A DNA stretch of 64,000 bases from a virus, in the IMG/VR virus record IMGVR_UViG_3300036884_000163, positions 1 to 64,000 of that record. One strand, 5' to 3'. The position numbers and the translations under genes were made by a program. The notes beneath the pieces are model-generated. The model was given only the letters and a program-made list of their open reading frames with translations, did no database searches and had not been told where the DNA came from. Shown here piece after piece: positions 49,381 to 59,300 of this stretch. Position 1 is the first letter of the stretch; each line of letters opens with the position of its first letter.

Positions 49381-49452
49381 TGATGTCAGTTCCCTCTCGT
49401 AGTTGATGACTGATTTGGCATCGCGAACAGCAGCTTCACGGTTAGCTTCTTC

Positions 49453-49857
49453 TTACCAGTGCGGACTTTCGGCAGGGGCGCATTCAAACATCAGCGGCAT
49501 AGTGGATGGATGAAGAGAAAACGTAGCCTTGGAATCTTCGTAACAGCGGCGGCACTTGCCGTCGATCAGCGACGGAAACACGCATGCTCTAGTCGAGCAG
49601 CGGCCTTCGAGGGCGCGGCTTAGCAAGCGGCCGTCCTCTGCTGTACGTTCTTGTTCTGAGAGGATGTAGGGGCCTTTGCTGCTGCCTCGGGTGGGCCAGC
49701 CGACGTGATACCGAATTCCAGCCGCGATTAAGGCCTTACTGACGCAGGTACTACTGACGCCGACCCTCGCGGCAATCTCATACTGGGGCTTGTGCTGCTT
49801 GCCCATGGCAAGCACGATCTCCCGCACGTTGGCGGTGAGTTTTATTTTATGTGGCAT
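49453..49857 (-). CDS. HTH plus zinc-ribbon protein, 134 aa
   Basis: A helix-turn-helix (KPQYEIAARVGVSSTCVSKAL) and a C-terminal Cys cluster (CSTRACVFPSLIDGKCRRC). ATG at 49857 is preferred; a TTG at 49887 would add ten residues. It lies directly after an intergenic region with a hairpin leader element, which may control it. Possibly a local regulator. Confidence 0.6.
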   Translation of the reverse strand: MPHKIKLTANVREIVLAMGKQHKPQYEIAARVGVSSTCVSKALIAAGIRYHVGWPTRGSSKGPYILSEQERTAEDGRLLSRALEGRCSTRACVFPSLIDGKCRRCYEDSKATFSLHPSTMPLMFECAPAESPHW

Positions 49858-49887
49858 TTTGGGAATGGCTACGCAGGAATCACCCAA

Positions 49888-50283
49888 GATCGCCCTCAGT
49901 TTTGGTCAGGGAAGAGGCCCCCGCTCAGCTACCGGCTGAGAACTGTCCCCGTTGCCTTGGGCAGCACCGGGGACAAGCTTTGGAAATTGTTCACAGAGTT
50001 TCCCTATTTGACCATCTATTTACTAGAGAATCAAGGAGTTGAGACGATTTTCTTGTGGAAATCATGCACTCAATCTTCCTGCTCCGCGTGCTTCTGTGCT
50101 TCCACTGGTTTCGTCGCCCGCGTCTCAGAATGAATCGAGCACGGTCCGACGTGGTTGGGCGGCCGTACCTGGCAGTAGGTCGAGGCTCGCTGAATGTCTT
50201 TGTATCCAGGCAGCGGGATGACTTTATTGCAGCGCATACTGTCCCTTCAGTTTGCTGTGCATACACACAGTTTTTCAGTCTTG
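49888..50283. other. Intergenic region with stem-loops
   Basis: 396 nt without a supported gene. After the hairpin copy 1 come ctcag/ctgag (49924-49928, 49936-49940) and a strong gtccccg/cggggac stem (49945-49951, 49968-49974) enclosing tgcc/ggca. It probably contains a terminator for the genes to the right and a promoter for the genes to the left, but no -35/-10 pair was assigned. Confidence 0.5.
49894..49917 (-). promoter_or_regulatory. Leader hairpin, copy 1
   Basis: A cctc/gagg stem (49894-49897, 49914-49917) encloses a 16-nt loop that begins AGTTTTGGTCAGG on the plus strand. A second copy of the same loop with a longer stem lies at 63387. Both are upstream of minus-strand genes. Confidence 0.6.
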
Positions 50284-50685
50284 CTATTTAGGTACGGCTT
50301 GCAAGTTAGATGCTGGGTTCGGAGGCAGAAACGGAATGAGAGCCTTCGCCTCGTTTGACGTTGCGCTCACACCCCCAGGGCCAGTTGCCGCAACCACGTA
50401 GTAATAAGTGGCTCCCTCAGTCAGTACGTTTCCAGTTCCCGATGTGTCCACGTAGGTGAACTGGGTCACCGGAGGACAGGTTGGCTGGCCAGTTCCGCCG
50501 CAGATCGTTGCATACGGGCCGCCAGTTACGGTACCGCGCTGAACGATAAAGCCAGTCGCCTGACCTCCGTTGCCTTGAGTCCACGTCCATGATAACGTAA
50601 CGGTGTGTTGAGCAAGCGCGAAGGTAGGGCTTGCGATGAACAAAACGGTGATAAACAAAACGGTGAATAACAGTAGTTGTTTCAT
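50284..50685 (-). CDS. Secreted fibronectin-type protein, 133 aa
   Basis: Signal peptide (LLLFTVLFITVLFIASPTFA ... LAQ), then a fibronectin-III-like domain (VTLSWTWTQGNGGQATGF, IVQRGTVTGGPYATICGG, YYYVVAATGPGGVSATSNE). ATG at 50685 has caaggagatt. Probably a cell-surface or secreted binding module. Confidence 0.72.
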   Translation of the reverse strand: MKQLLLFTVLFITVLFIASPTFALAQHTVTLSWTWTQGNGGQATGFIVQRGTVTGGPYATICGGTGQPTCPPVTQFTYVDTSGTGNVLTEGATYYYVVAATGPGGVSATSNEAKALIPFLPPNPASNLQAVPK

Positions 50686-50963
50686 AATCTCCTTGATTTG
50701 CCAGCACCATAACTTGGACCCGTAATGATGCAATCGCAGCAATCATCACTACCATTCTCACAGAGTGGCTCCACGAGCGGCATGAAGTCCTGGGGATGGC
50801 GGGTGACAATGGGCAGGGCCACGCACCATCCTACATCTTCAATCTGTATGGTTAGATCGCAAGGTTTCAACTCGCCATCAAGAGCAGGTCCGCCTTCTAC
50901 TCCTACCGGCTGATCCTGCCCCCATGCCATCGTTGCCAGCAAAAGTACCAACGCGTATTTCAT
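50682..50963 (-). CDS. Small secreted Cys-rich protein, 93 aa
   Basis: Signal peptide MKYALVLLLATMAWGQ, then a short mature part (CDLTIQIEDVGWCVALP, PLCENGSDDCCDCIITGP) with seven cysteines. ATG behind cgaggagata. Function unknown. Confidence 0.6.
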   Translation of the reverse strand: MKYALVLLLATMAWGQDQPVGVEGGPALDGELKPCDLTIQIEDVGWCVALPIVTRHPQDFMPLVEPLCENGSDDCCDCIITGPSYGAGKSRRL

Positions 50964-50976
50964 TTATCTCCTCGGT

Positions 50977-53900
50977 TTAGTGGTCCGGGTAAGGACCATG
51001 AGTTCCACAGTATGCTCCAGCTGGGCATACATAGCCGTTTTGTGTCATCGCAGTGTTCATTTGGGTTGTATCGACTCCCTGCGTTTTGTATATGCTTGTT
51101 GCGTCATAAGCAAGGTTTGAGAGTGTGAGATTATTCGCCCAAGGTAACGCCATCAGTGGGCAATTAAACGGGGCATTCCCATTAGGGCACGCGCCTGTGG
51201 GGTAGGTAACTGTAGGACTGCTACCCATAAACCCGGAGTACCCAAGACAGGTTCCGTCTGCTGTCGAAGTCGCGCAGTTAACCGTAGTCGGAAAGTGGTT
51301 GGTGCAGTCAGTGACTCCAGCGGGACAACCTACCACACTCCAATTACTCCCCGTACCTTGGTTCTCTAAAACATTACGATAGAACTGGAAGCTCGCTAGA
51401 TCCCATGATTGAAATGCAGTCGTTCCTTCGCCCGCCGGAGCCGTGCTATAAACATCCGAACTGGCTCCCGTGTCGGTAGTCGCGAAAACATTGTCATGGA
51501 AGAAGTTGGAAATCGGCGAGTGCCATGCGCCGAAATTGGTAATTGCGAAGTTGTTTGGAGAAAGAAACGTGTTGTGCTGGAGTGTTATAAAACGTCCTAA
51601 TCCGGCACCATTATTGACAAGGCAGTTAGTTATTCCCGGTGCAGGCGCTGATGTTAAATTGTACTTGACAATCAATCCAATCGTCGCGGTTTCACCAATC
51701 GCATAGTTAGCCGTAGTTGATCCCGTCGCATAACCGTTGTCGGCGCAGGTAGTGTCTCCACCACCTATGTTATGCGCATAAACTCCATCACCGCCGGCAA
51801 TGGCAATCATCTTCCCCGCCAGCGAGGCAAACGTGAGCGTGCCAGAACCGATTGCTGTATTACAGGCGGCAAGAGTGCTGCAAACCGTTCCTGGGGTTGA
51901 TGCTGGGTCGTTGTAAACGATTGTTTGCCCTCCCGTGCCGTCGCTATAGCCTGCCCATTGTCCACTGGTCCCAGTCATGGCGAACGAACCGGCAGACAGT
52001 GCACCGGTATTTGGGCTAGTTCCTACGATGCTACTACCGACTATGATCGGACACGTCGTCCACGAAGCGCCGCTCGTAATACAAGTGCCAGCCGCAGAAG
52101 TGGAGAGTGTCGGGTCAAGACGGATACTGGCGTGCAAGATGGTAACGTTGTGACTGCTATCGACGGTAATACTCTGGATGTGGGCGGGACTCTTAATGTC
52201 GGTCTGGAAGGGGGAACAGTTCGCCGTTACCGTGTATAGGCTGGGCGAGACGGTGACGTAGGACATGGCGCAGGTATAGTTATTCCCGTTGCCAGAAGTC
52301 CACTGCCACATATGACCGGGCGTGTTGAACTGGTTAGTATCCCCAATATTGGTGAACAGGTTGTTGATGAAGTCGTTATGCCCCACGGGCAACGTGGTGC
52401 CACCGCCGTTTCCAGTGTTCATGTCGCCACGCCCAATCATCTGCACTGGATTCGGAGCATTGCGTATCCAGTTGTTGCTTAATCGCACATTATCAAGGTA
52501 AGAGGCAGGTCGTCCTGTAGCCGGATCGAATACTCCTGCCGCTTGTCCGCCAGAAGTGGCTTCAACAAGCAGTAGGACGGCGAATCCACTCTGCCCGTCC
52601 GACCATGTATTTTCTATGATATTTCCATCCACCAAATTACGGTGCCCCTCTTTCGCCTCAAAACTATTCTTGACGGACCACGGGAAAGGACAAGTGTTAT
52701 GCGATGCGTACTTGCTTTCGAACGTTCCGCATCCCCAAGGAGGAGCTGGACTGTTAGCTGCACCGCCTGTAAGGAGACGCCAATTCAGGTCTCGGCCAAG
52801 ATAGTTTTTACGGATTTCGTTATCCGACCCCGGTCCGCCATTTTGATCTGCTGGAGCGCCTCCAGAGAAAAGAGTTTCCGACCCTCCCTCCATCCAGTTG
52901 TTCACAATCTTCGTTGGTCCGTTATCGAAGCCGTAGGTGGCAGCCTTTGTTTCACTAGACCAATGATGAATCTTTTCAATATAACCATTCATTAGCCAGC
53001 CATTGTCGATGTTGAACGTAACGCCGGCAGATGAATCGTCTCCGCAGCCGGGGGTATAGTTTGACGGTGGATTGATTTGAAGATATTGGACCCCTGTTTG
53101 CGTTCCTGGTTGGCCGTTGATCGTCAGGACTGTGTTTGAGGTCGTCGGATCGAAATCGGAAATCGTGTAGTTGGCTCCGCCGCTGATCGAGCCTCCGGCT
53201 CCTGAGGGAAGATTAGACATCGTGCCGCCGATGTTGATTGTCGAAACGGGACTGACGGTGAACGTGGGGCCGAAAAACGTATTGCCGAACGCGAGGGTGG
53301 GAACCGTGCTCGTAAGCGTGACCGAACCATGCGTGCCGTCAGTGTTCGCCGTAGTGACCGTTCCGGAGTTGTACCATGATAAACAATTTCCGGTCGCATC
53401 CACGCTAGATCCAGTCGTTGGTTGGCCAGAATCGCCGGGATCCCATCCATGTACGTAGAAGCGGTCGAGTCCAACATAGTTCACCGACAAAGGTGACGCG
53501 GGTCGCGTAGCAAGAGGGTTACTTTGTCCGTGGAACAAAACGGGAACAGTAGAACCGTTCTTGCTTGGAGCCGCCCCTGGCTTCGTTGTGATCTCCACGT
53601 CGCGGATGACAATGTGATTGGTAACGTTGGTGGACGTGACCGGATCTACGCTCGCCTCAATGCCCGTGTCACCAGTAGCAGGAACAACATCAAGCATCAC
53701 CGTCCACATGCTCGCTTTGTCGTTGGGAAGCACTCCAGGATTTGTGTGTCCATCGCATCCGGGGTTACGCGCGCCACCAAAACCTGGAAGTCCGCGACCG
53801 CAGGCCATCACGCCAGCAGTGAGAGGAGTTGTTGATTCGAGCGTTAGGCATTGCGTGGGTTCTACGCCAGTGCTGGGGTTAGCTTTGCCAGGAAGGCTGA

Positions 53901-55611
53901 TGCAATTACCGTTGTGCACCCCTGCAAAGTCGGATGACGTACAGTGCAACACGGTTCCGGATGGAATCTTGATACGCCACGATTTGTCCAAGTAACCGCC
54001 CCCAATGGTGTTTCCACCATTGTCACGCCAGTTATAGCAGGCGTCGAGTAATCCAGCGGGCGTGAGAGCATAAGCCGCGCCAAGGGCTTCGCCTGCAACG
54101 TTTGGCCCATTGTTGACCGACGTTCCAAGAGTCAGGTCAACGTAGTAAGTTCCCCCAGGCGGATTGCAGACGGTATCGTCTACCCATTTGATTGGGAGCG
54201 CAGCGCAAGCGAGCGGGATCCCAAAGCAATCGCCCGAAGAAGGGGGAGGAGCAGGGCTGCCTACAACCGCTACTAAGTTAATGCCTCCGCTACCCGAAAC
54301 TGCCGCGAAGCGACCTACTCTTGTGCGTCCAGGGTTTGGCGCGACCTGGCCGGTGCCGGTAAGGCTAACGGTCTGAGTGCTGCCCCCAACGCCCCCGGAA
54401 TCGTCCGTCACGGTCAAGGTTCCGGTGCGCGTTCCTGTGGTAGTCGGAGTGAAGGTCACTGAGATTGTGCAAGAAGGATTAAGGCCTCCTGTCCCGGATA
54501 ACACACTAGGACAAGTATTCGTCTGGGCAAAGTCACCTGTGATCGAAATGGAAGCGATATTCAAATTTGTCGTGCCGCCGTTTGTCAATGTAACCGTTTG
54601 ACTGAAACTGGTGGTCCCGGTTTGCTGCGCAGCGTAAGTTAATGTATTAGGTGAAATCGTCGCATAAGAAGTAGTGATTACATATGCAGCGGACGCGACC
54701 GCAGAATCTGCAAGGCTGGCGGTCCCAGCCACGGCGTAGAGCGTTTCACTTACGTTTACAGTTACGCTTCCTCCGTTTGCAAGCGGTGTGCCCGTTGTGC
54801 AATTGATACCGTCCCCAGTGGTCTGCGGATTGGACATTAGGCCATAGCAAATCAAAGCACCCGTTGTTGAGCTGGTAATCGCAACGCTCAGAGCGCTGGA
54901 GGACGTGCCTCCGCCCGGATAAAATGTCGGCGTAGCGGCATTGGAGATTTCCGTAAAAGCAATCGCGCTCAGGGCGGCTTGCGCGGTGTCCTGCGTCCAT
55001 GCCGGCGCCGTGCCGCTCGACGTGTTGATGCTCGTGGCAAATCCTGAATTGCCGCTGAAATCTTGGTATGTGCTGTAGGGAGACGATACGGCGGTAGGAA
55101 TACTCCCCCAGATAATTTGATAGATCGCATCGCTCGATCCCGCCAATGTCAACGTGACTCCGGCGGGACTCGTCGTGTTCGTGGTCTGAGCCCTGGTTGC
55201 CGGACTTCCTGTATCCACTATGGCAGAGACGCCAGTGAAAGAAAGTTCCGTAGCCTCCACCCTCCATGCGAATGTAGTGGTGTCAGTTCGTGTCACCGTG
55301 ATCGTTGTGGCTCCGCTCGTGCTCGATAGGGTGTAAGCGCAATCCGAACCATTGGTTGTGCTCTGGACGCCATAGCAACCGGCGGGGTGAGTGTAAGTGC
55401 CTCCGCCGCTGACGCTGACAATCTGTTCCGCGTTGCTTAAAATGCCGAACCCTATAACAATGACGTGACCCGATCCTGTACTCGCTACGGTTATGTCGCA
55501 CGTCGCAGAGGTCGTGACGCAGGTGCCAGAGACAGCATGTTGCACCACGGCCCACGAGGCCCACGCGGGCGAGCCTATCAGCAGTATCAGCGAAAGTAGA
55601 AGTCGTCTCAT
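50977..55611 (-). CDS. Giant secreted-type beta-helix spike, 1544 aa
   Basis: MRRLLLSLILLIGSPAWAS is a Sec signal peptide. A beta-sandwich region is followed by an ASH/choice-of-anchor-D-like domain (GGTTNLNIASISITGDFAQT, SCTISVTFTPTTTGTRTGTL, ending SLTGTG). The rest is a Ser/Thr/Gly/Asn-rich parallel beta-helix (WIRNAPNPVQMIGRGDMNTG, NFFHDNVFATTDTG), a pectate-lyase-like spike fold that could bind or degrade a polysaccharide. Start at 55611 overlaps the previous stop (TAATG). No catalytic residues could be assigned. Confidence 0.78.
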   Translation of the reverse strand: MRRLLLSLILLIGSPAWASWAVVQHAVSGTCVTTSATCDITVASTGSGHVIVIGFGILSNAEQIVSVSGGGTYTHPAGCYGVQSTTNGSDCAYTLSSTSGATTITVTRTDTTTFAWRVEATELSFTGVSAIVDTGSPATRAQTTNTTSPAGVTLTLAGSSDAIYQIIWGSIPTAVSSPYSTYQDFSGNSGFATSINTSSGTAPAWTQDTAQAALSAIAFTEISNAATPTFYPGGGTSSSALSVAITSSTTGALICYGLMSNPQTTGDGINCTTGTPLANGGSVTVNVSETLYAVAGTASLADSAVASAAYVITTSYATISPNTLTYAAQQTGTTSFSQTVTLTNGGTTNLNIASISITGDFAQTNTCPSVLSGTGGLNPSCTISVTFTPTTTGTRTGTLTVTDDSGGVGGSTQTVSLTGTGQVAPNPGRTRVGRFAAVSGSGGINLVAVVGSPAPPPSSGDCFGIPLACAALPIKWVDDTVCNPPGGTYYVDLTLGTSVNNGPNVAGEALGAAYALTPAGLLDACYNWRDNGGNTIGGGYLDKSWRIKIPSGTVLHCTSSDFAGVHNGNCISLPGKANPSTGVEPTQCLTLESTTPLTAGVMACGRGLPGFGGARNPGCDGHTNPGVLPNDKASMWTVMLDVVPATGDTGIEASVDPVTSTNVTNHIVIRDVEITTKPGAAPSKNGSTVPVLFHGQSNPLATRPASPLSVNYVGLDRFYVHGWDPGDSGQPTTGSSVDATGNCLSWYNSGTVTTANTDGTHGSVTLTSTVPTLAFGNTFFGPTFTVSPVSTINIGGTMSNLPSGAGGSISGGANYTISDFDPTTSNTVLTINGQPGTQTGVQYLQINPPSNYTPGCGDDSSAGVTFNIDNGWLMNGYIEKIHHWSSETKAATYGFDNGPTKIVNNWMEGGSETLFSGGAPADQNGGPGSDNEIRKNYLGRDLNWRLLTGGAANSPAPPWGCGTFESKYASHNTCPFPWSVKNSFEAKEGHRNLVDGNIIENTWSDGQSGFAVLLLVEATSGGQAAGVFDPATGRPASYLDNVRLSNNWIRNAPNPVQMIGRGDMNTGNGGGTTLPVGHNDFINNLFTNIGDTNQFNTPGHMWQWTSGNGNNYTCAMSYVTVSPSLYTVTANCSPFQTDIKSPAHIQSITVDSSHNVTILHASIRLDPTLSTSAAGTCITSGASWTTCPIIVGSSIVGTSPNTGALSAGSFAMTGTSGQWAGYSDGTGGQTIVYNDPASTPGTVCSTLAACNTAIGSGTLTFASLAGKMIAIAGGDGVYAHNIGGGDTTCADNGYATGSTTANYAIGETATIGLIVKYNLTSAPAPGITNCLVNNGAGLGRFITLQHNTFLSPNNFAITNFGAWHSPISNFFHDNVFATTDTGASSDVYSTAPAGEGTTAFQSWDLASFQFYRNVLENQGTGSNWSVVGCPAGVTDCTNHFPTTVNCATSTADGTCLGYSGFMGSSPTVTYPTGACPNGNAPFNCPLMALPWANNLTLSNLAYDATSIYKTQGVDTTQMNTAMTQNGYVCPAGAYCGTHGPYPDH

Positions 55612-56303
55612 TATGGTTTCAACTCGATTGCGGCCGCTTTCCAAACGCCAGTAGTTTGAGTCGCCGTACAATCTATCGTGGCCGGCGAAGCGGACGTGTT
55701 ATCGACGAGCACTCCGTTATTTGCGGTAGTGGTCACCGCCTGACGTGGAGTTCCAACCGTCACCGTCATTACGTGGGTCGCACCGTCACCCAGTCCGCAG
55801 ACTATGTAATCGTTGCTATAGGATGTAGCCACGGCAATATCCGCCGTCGTGCTACTTCCATTGTTGACGCTTCCCGAACCCACCACGGCAGTAACCCCGG
55901 AATACCCTTCTTCCACTACAAAGCCGGTTCTCGCCGTAGTCCAGGATAAGATATAACTCGTGACTCCAGAAGGAACCGATGCTTGATAGAGGGACGCAAG
56001 AGGAGAGACTGCCGGACCCACGCTTAGAGCATTGCTCAGATTATCGACCCCACTCAGCGCGGTTATTGAGCTGCTGGTGTAAAGATAGATAATCGAAGTG
56101 CTTCCAGTGGCAGGCGACGGAGAGGGTGTGACTGTTACTGTTGAGTTTGAGGTAAACGTGGCCGCATATCCGTTGATCGCAGGCGTGATTGTTCCACCAC
56201 CGCCCGCCACCGGTGGTTTAGAACCCACCACGCTTAGCCACTGAAAGCCAGATCCAATTGCAATCAGCACTGCCAACGAAATGATGATTCCAAGTTTTCT
56301 CAT
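55611..56303 (-). CDS. Exported-type beta-sandwich protein, 230 aa
   Basis: The N-terminal helix (MRKLGIIISLAVLIAIGSGF) is a signal or anchor. The rest is a Ser/Thr/Val-rich sandwich (IIYLYTSSSITALSGVDNL, YILSWTTARTGFVVEEGYSG) similar in feel to the first domain of the giant spike, hence perhaps a duplication. Function unknown; likely binds or sits on the same surface structure. Confidence 0.65.
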   Translation of the reverse strand: MRKLGIIISLAVLIAIGSGFQWLSVVGSKPPVAGGGGTITPAINGYAATFTSNSTVTVTPSPSPATGSTSIIYLYTSSSITALSGVDNLSNALSVGPAVSPLASLYQASVPSGVTSYILSWTTARTGFVVEEGYSGVTAVVGSGSVNNGSSTTADIAVATSYSNDYIVCGLGDGATHVMTVTVGTPRQAVTTTANNGVLVDNTSASPATIDCTATQTTGVWKAAAIELKP

Positions 56304-56304
56304 G

Positions 56305-59300
56305 TTAGCTGCTCGTCGATGTGCCGGCTAAGGTCGTACATTTCAGACTGTAGGCCGAAGCACCAGTCTGAAACGAGAAACAGGAGAATGAGTTCCCAAT
56401 TCCTGGAGTGGCGAAGATGATATGAGTCACTCCGGATGCAGAACCATCGAGGTATATATTCGCTGCGGTCGTGCCATTTGTGACCGAATTATATTGCCAA
56501 GCATAAGCTCCGGGAGCCGTGCCGACGATCATAATAAAATTCATGCCCGCCGCTGGCGTCGGACCCGTGATCGCTACCGCAGCCGTCGTCTGACCATAGT
56601 TCCATGCCATCGCATTCGAAAGTTGCGCTGCGGTCGGACTGCAAGCCGTATGACAGTCGATGGATTGTGGAGTGACAGATGCGGTAGTCAACGTAGGGGA
56701 GGTCGAAGGCGCTTTGGCGTTGAGTTGTGTTTGAATGCTAGATGTAGGATCGACATAACCCATGACCGTCGAAGTCACGCCGTCCACCGTTTTGTTGGTT
56801 AAGACCTGTGTGTCAGTCGTTCCAACGATTGTTCCCGTGGGGGCCGCGACGGACGAGGTAATCGTATTCGCTGTTGCCGCGACTGGGATCTGCGTTGCCG
56901 TCATTCCAGAGAGTCCGCTGCTGCCGGCCGCGCCGAATGGCCCCACGGTTCCACCATTGATTCGGGCATACATTCCAGCAGTAGTGGTCCATAAGTCTCC
57001 GTTTACTGGGCTAGTAGGTGCGGAACCATGCGGAACATTTAATCCAGTAGTCGTAGTAGTAGATGCAGCCGTTACAACTTCTGCGGTGTGGGTTTGCACC
57101 GCTGTCCAAGTCGCCGCCCGACCGAGAAACCCAGCACAACCAAAATTATGCACTACAGCGGATCCATCGCTGTACTCGGCGCTAAAACAATGGTTCGTTG
57201 AATCAAACGTGGTTTCGTGCGTAAAAATTGGCAATGTCGTGTCTAGTGCGCCTTCGGTGGCCAAGTCGTAGGGAGGAGTTCCACCTGAATTTCCTGTGAT
57301 TGGCGTACCCTCAGAAAACGAAGTCGTGGAGGCTAGGGTCGAGAAAAAGCCTGGCGCCGGAGTTGTTCCACCGATTGTTGGCGGCGCAGCGTAGCTTTGC
57401 GTTGCGAAGGTTCCAAACGCCACATTGTTGGTTTTGGTGCAGGTAGCGACGCCCGTGCTGGCGAGCGTGCAGTCTTGGCTCAGGGCCGTTGGCGCATAAG
57501 CGGTTCCACCAGAATTTCCAACCGCCAGGTAGCCTGCCCCCGGCGCGGTGTTTGGCATGACTGCGGCCTTCGTCTGCGCGTCGTTGGTTACGCTGCTCAG
57601 GCCGACAGACGTTTTCGTAACCGAGATCGCGCCCGCCGTATTTAGGACGCTGGTGCCATCCGGCTTGACGCCGCCCAAAACAGATGCAGTGGCCGTCGGC
57701 AGCGAGTAGAGCGCCGCGAAGGCCCCTGTGTTCAAAGCTCCCGACGCTGACGGTTTCTGGCCGTGCGTTCCGTCTGCAACCATTGGCACCTCTGCGGTTG
57801 TTCCCGGATCAGAGGAGGTCGCCGTGCCCGCTGCAGAACCAAACACCGTTAGCGTCGTTGCCCAGGCCGTGCAAGGCGTTCCTATACAAACTGGAACTCC
57901 TGGTGTGGTGGGCCACGTCATCGCGCTACCGGAGGATCCGCAGCCTGTTCCGGTGGATAAAATCACGCCTGAAGAAACATTGAGGCAACCATTCGACAAG
58001 CTGGCTAGCGTAACACTCTGATCGAACTTCGCCGGAACGTTGAACTCTTTCAGCGATGCGGTCAACCTTTCCAGCCAGTTTGCGGTTACGCCATCGCCAA
58101 CCTGCGCGATGTAATTCGTAATTGACACCGGGGCTCCAAACGCAAGCTGCCCCGAACTCAGTCCCACTCCGGCGCTCGGCACATCCGTGCCAATCCACGT
58201 ATCGTTCGCACTTGCTGGTGGACGATACCCCCACGTTGCTTGAGTCAGGGCAGGCTGGGAATCAATCAGTGTGATGATATGGTGTGGATTTAGGCCCGGG
58301 GTAAACAGGGAAAAATTCAGTCTTCCTTTTGCTAAGACCGAAAAGGAATTATGGGGGTTATTGTCCTGCAAGAACGTGGCGGTGGCGTTAGGGATGCTAT
58401 TATTCGTGGTATTGATACTCGACAAACAAACTGTAGCTCCTCCTGGCGACGCTGCTCCGTAGACCGAGCACCGATTCGCAACCTGAATCGGATCTCCATA
58501 CAATCCAATTCCTACGACGTTCCCTACTTCCACATCTACCTTAACAGTTTTGTTGACCGCTACTATTGAACCGGGCCAGAAGTTTAATTGTCCTGCATAA
58601 TTCCCAGCCTTAATCGTGTATGCGGAAGTGGATGACGATCCTGTATCAGTGTAAGTACAAACCAACGTCCCCGAACAAGCCGTGGCTTGAGATAGGTTGT
58701 GCGCCACATATCCGCACGTCCCACCCGATCCACCGGGGCATCCGCCATTGTAGGGATAGACTGCACCGACTCCAACCGGAGTTGTCATGCGGATTACGTC
58801 ATAGGTGATCGTGTCAGTTCCGTTTGCCACTCGCGGCCAACTAACCGGAATTGAATCGCTTCCGGTAGAACTCCAATTGAGAATCTGCATCGGAGAGGTT
58901 TGCGTATTGGCAGTCGTATCATTGGCTACGATGTAATAGGTGTATGGCGTAGCGCCAGCTGCCGTTCCGAACACCGTCCCTGCGGTTAAAACAGAGCTTG
59001 TCGTCAACTGAAAAGTGCTGGAATTGCTTGCAGTGACTGACCAAGTACCGTTGTACCCTGATGGAGTCATTCCGGTTATGGCTACGTTGTTTGTTCCTGT
59101 GCCGGGATTCAGTGTTGACGTTATTGTGATCGTGTAAGTAGGGCCACCACCAGATTCACTGGCTGCCGTGATCGCGGCACTGGAGACGCCAGCCTGAAAC
59201 GCACCCTCAGGTGCCGGTCCGGCAATCTGAAAATTTGCATTTAGGGTCGATTCTCCGGCAATCAAACCAGCAATTCCAAGACCAGGAAAGGGAGACTCGG

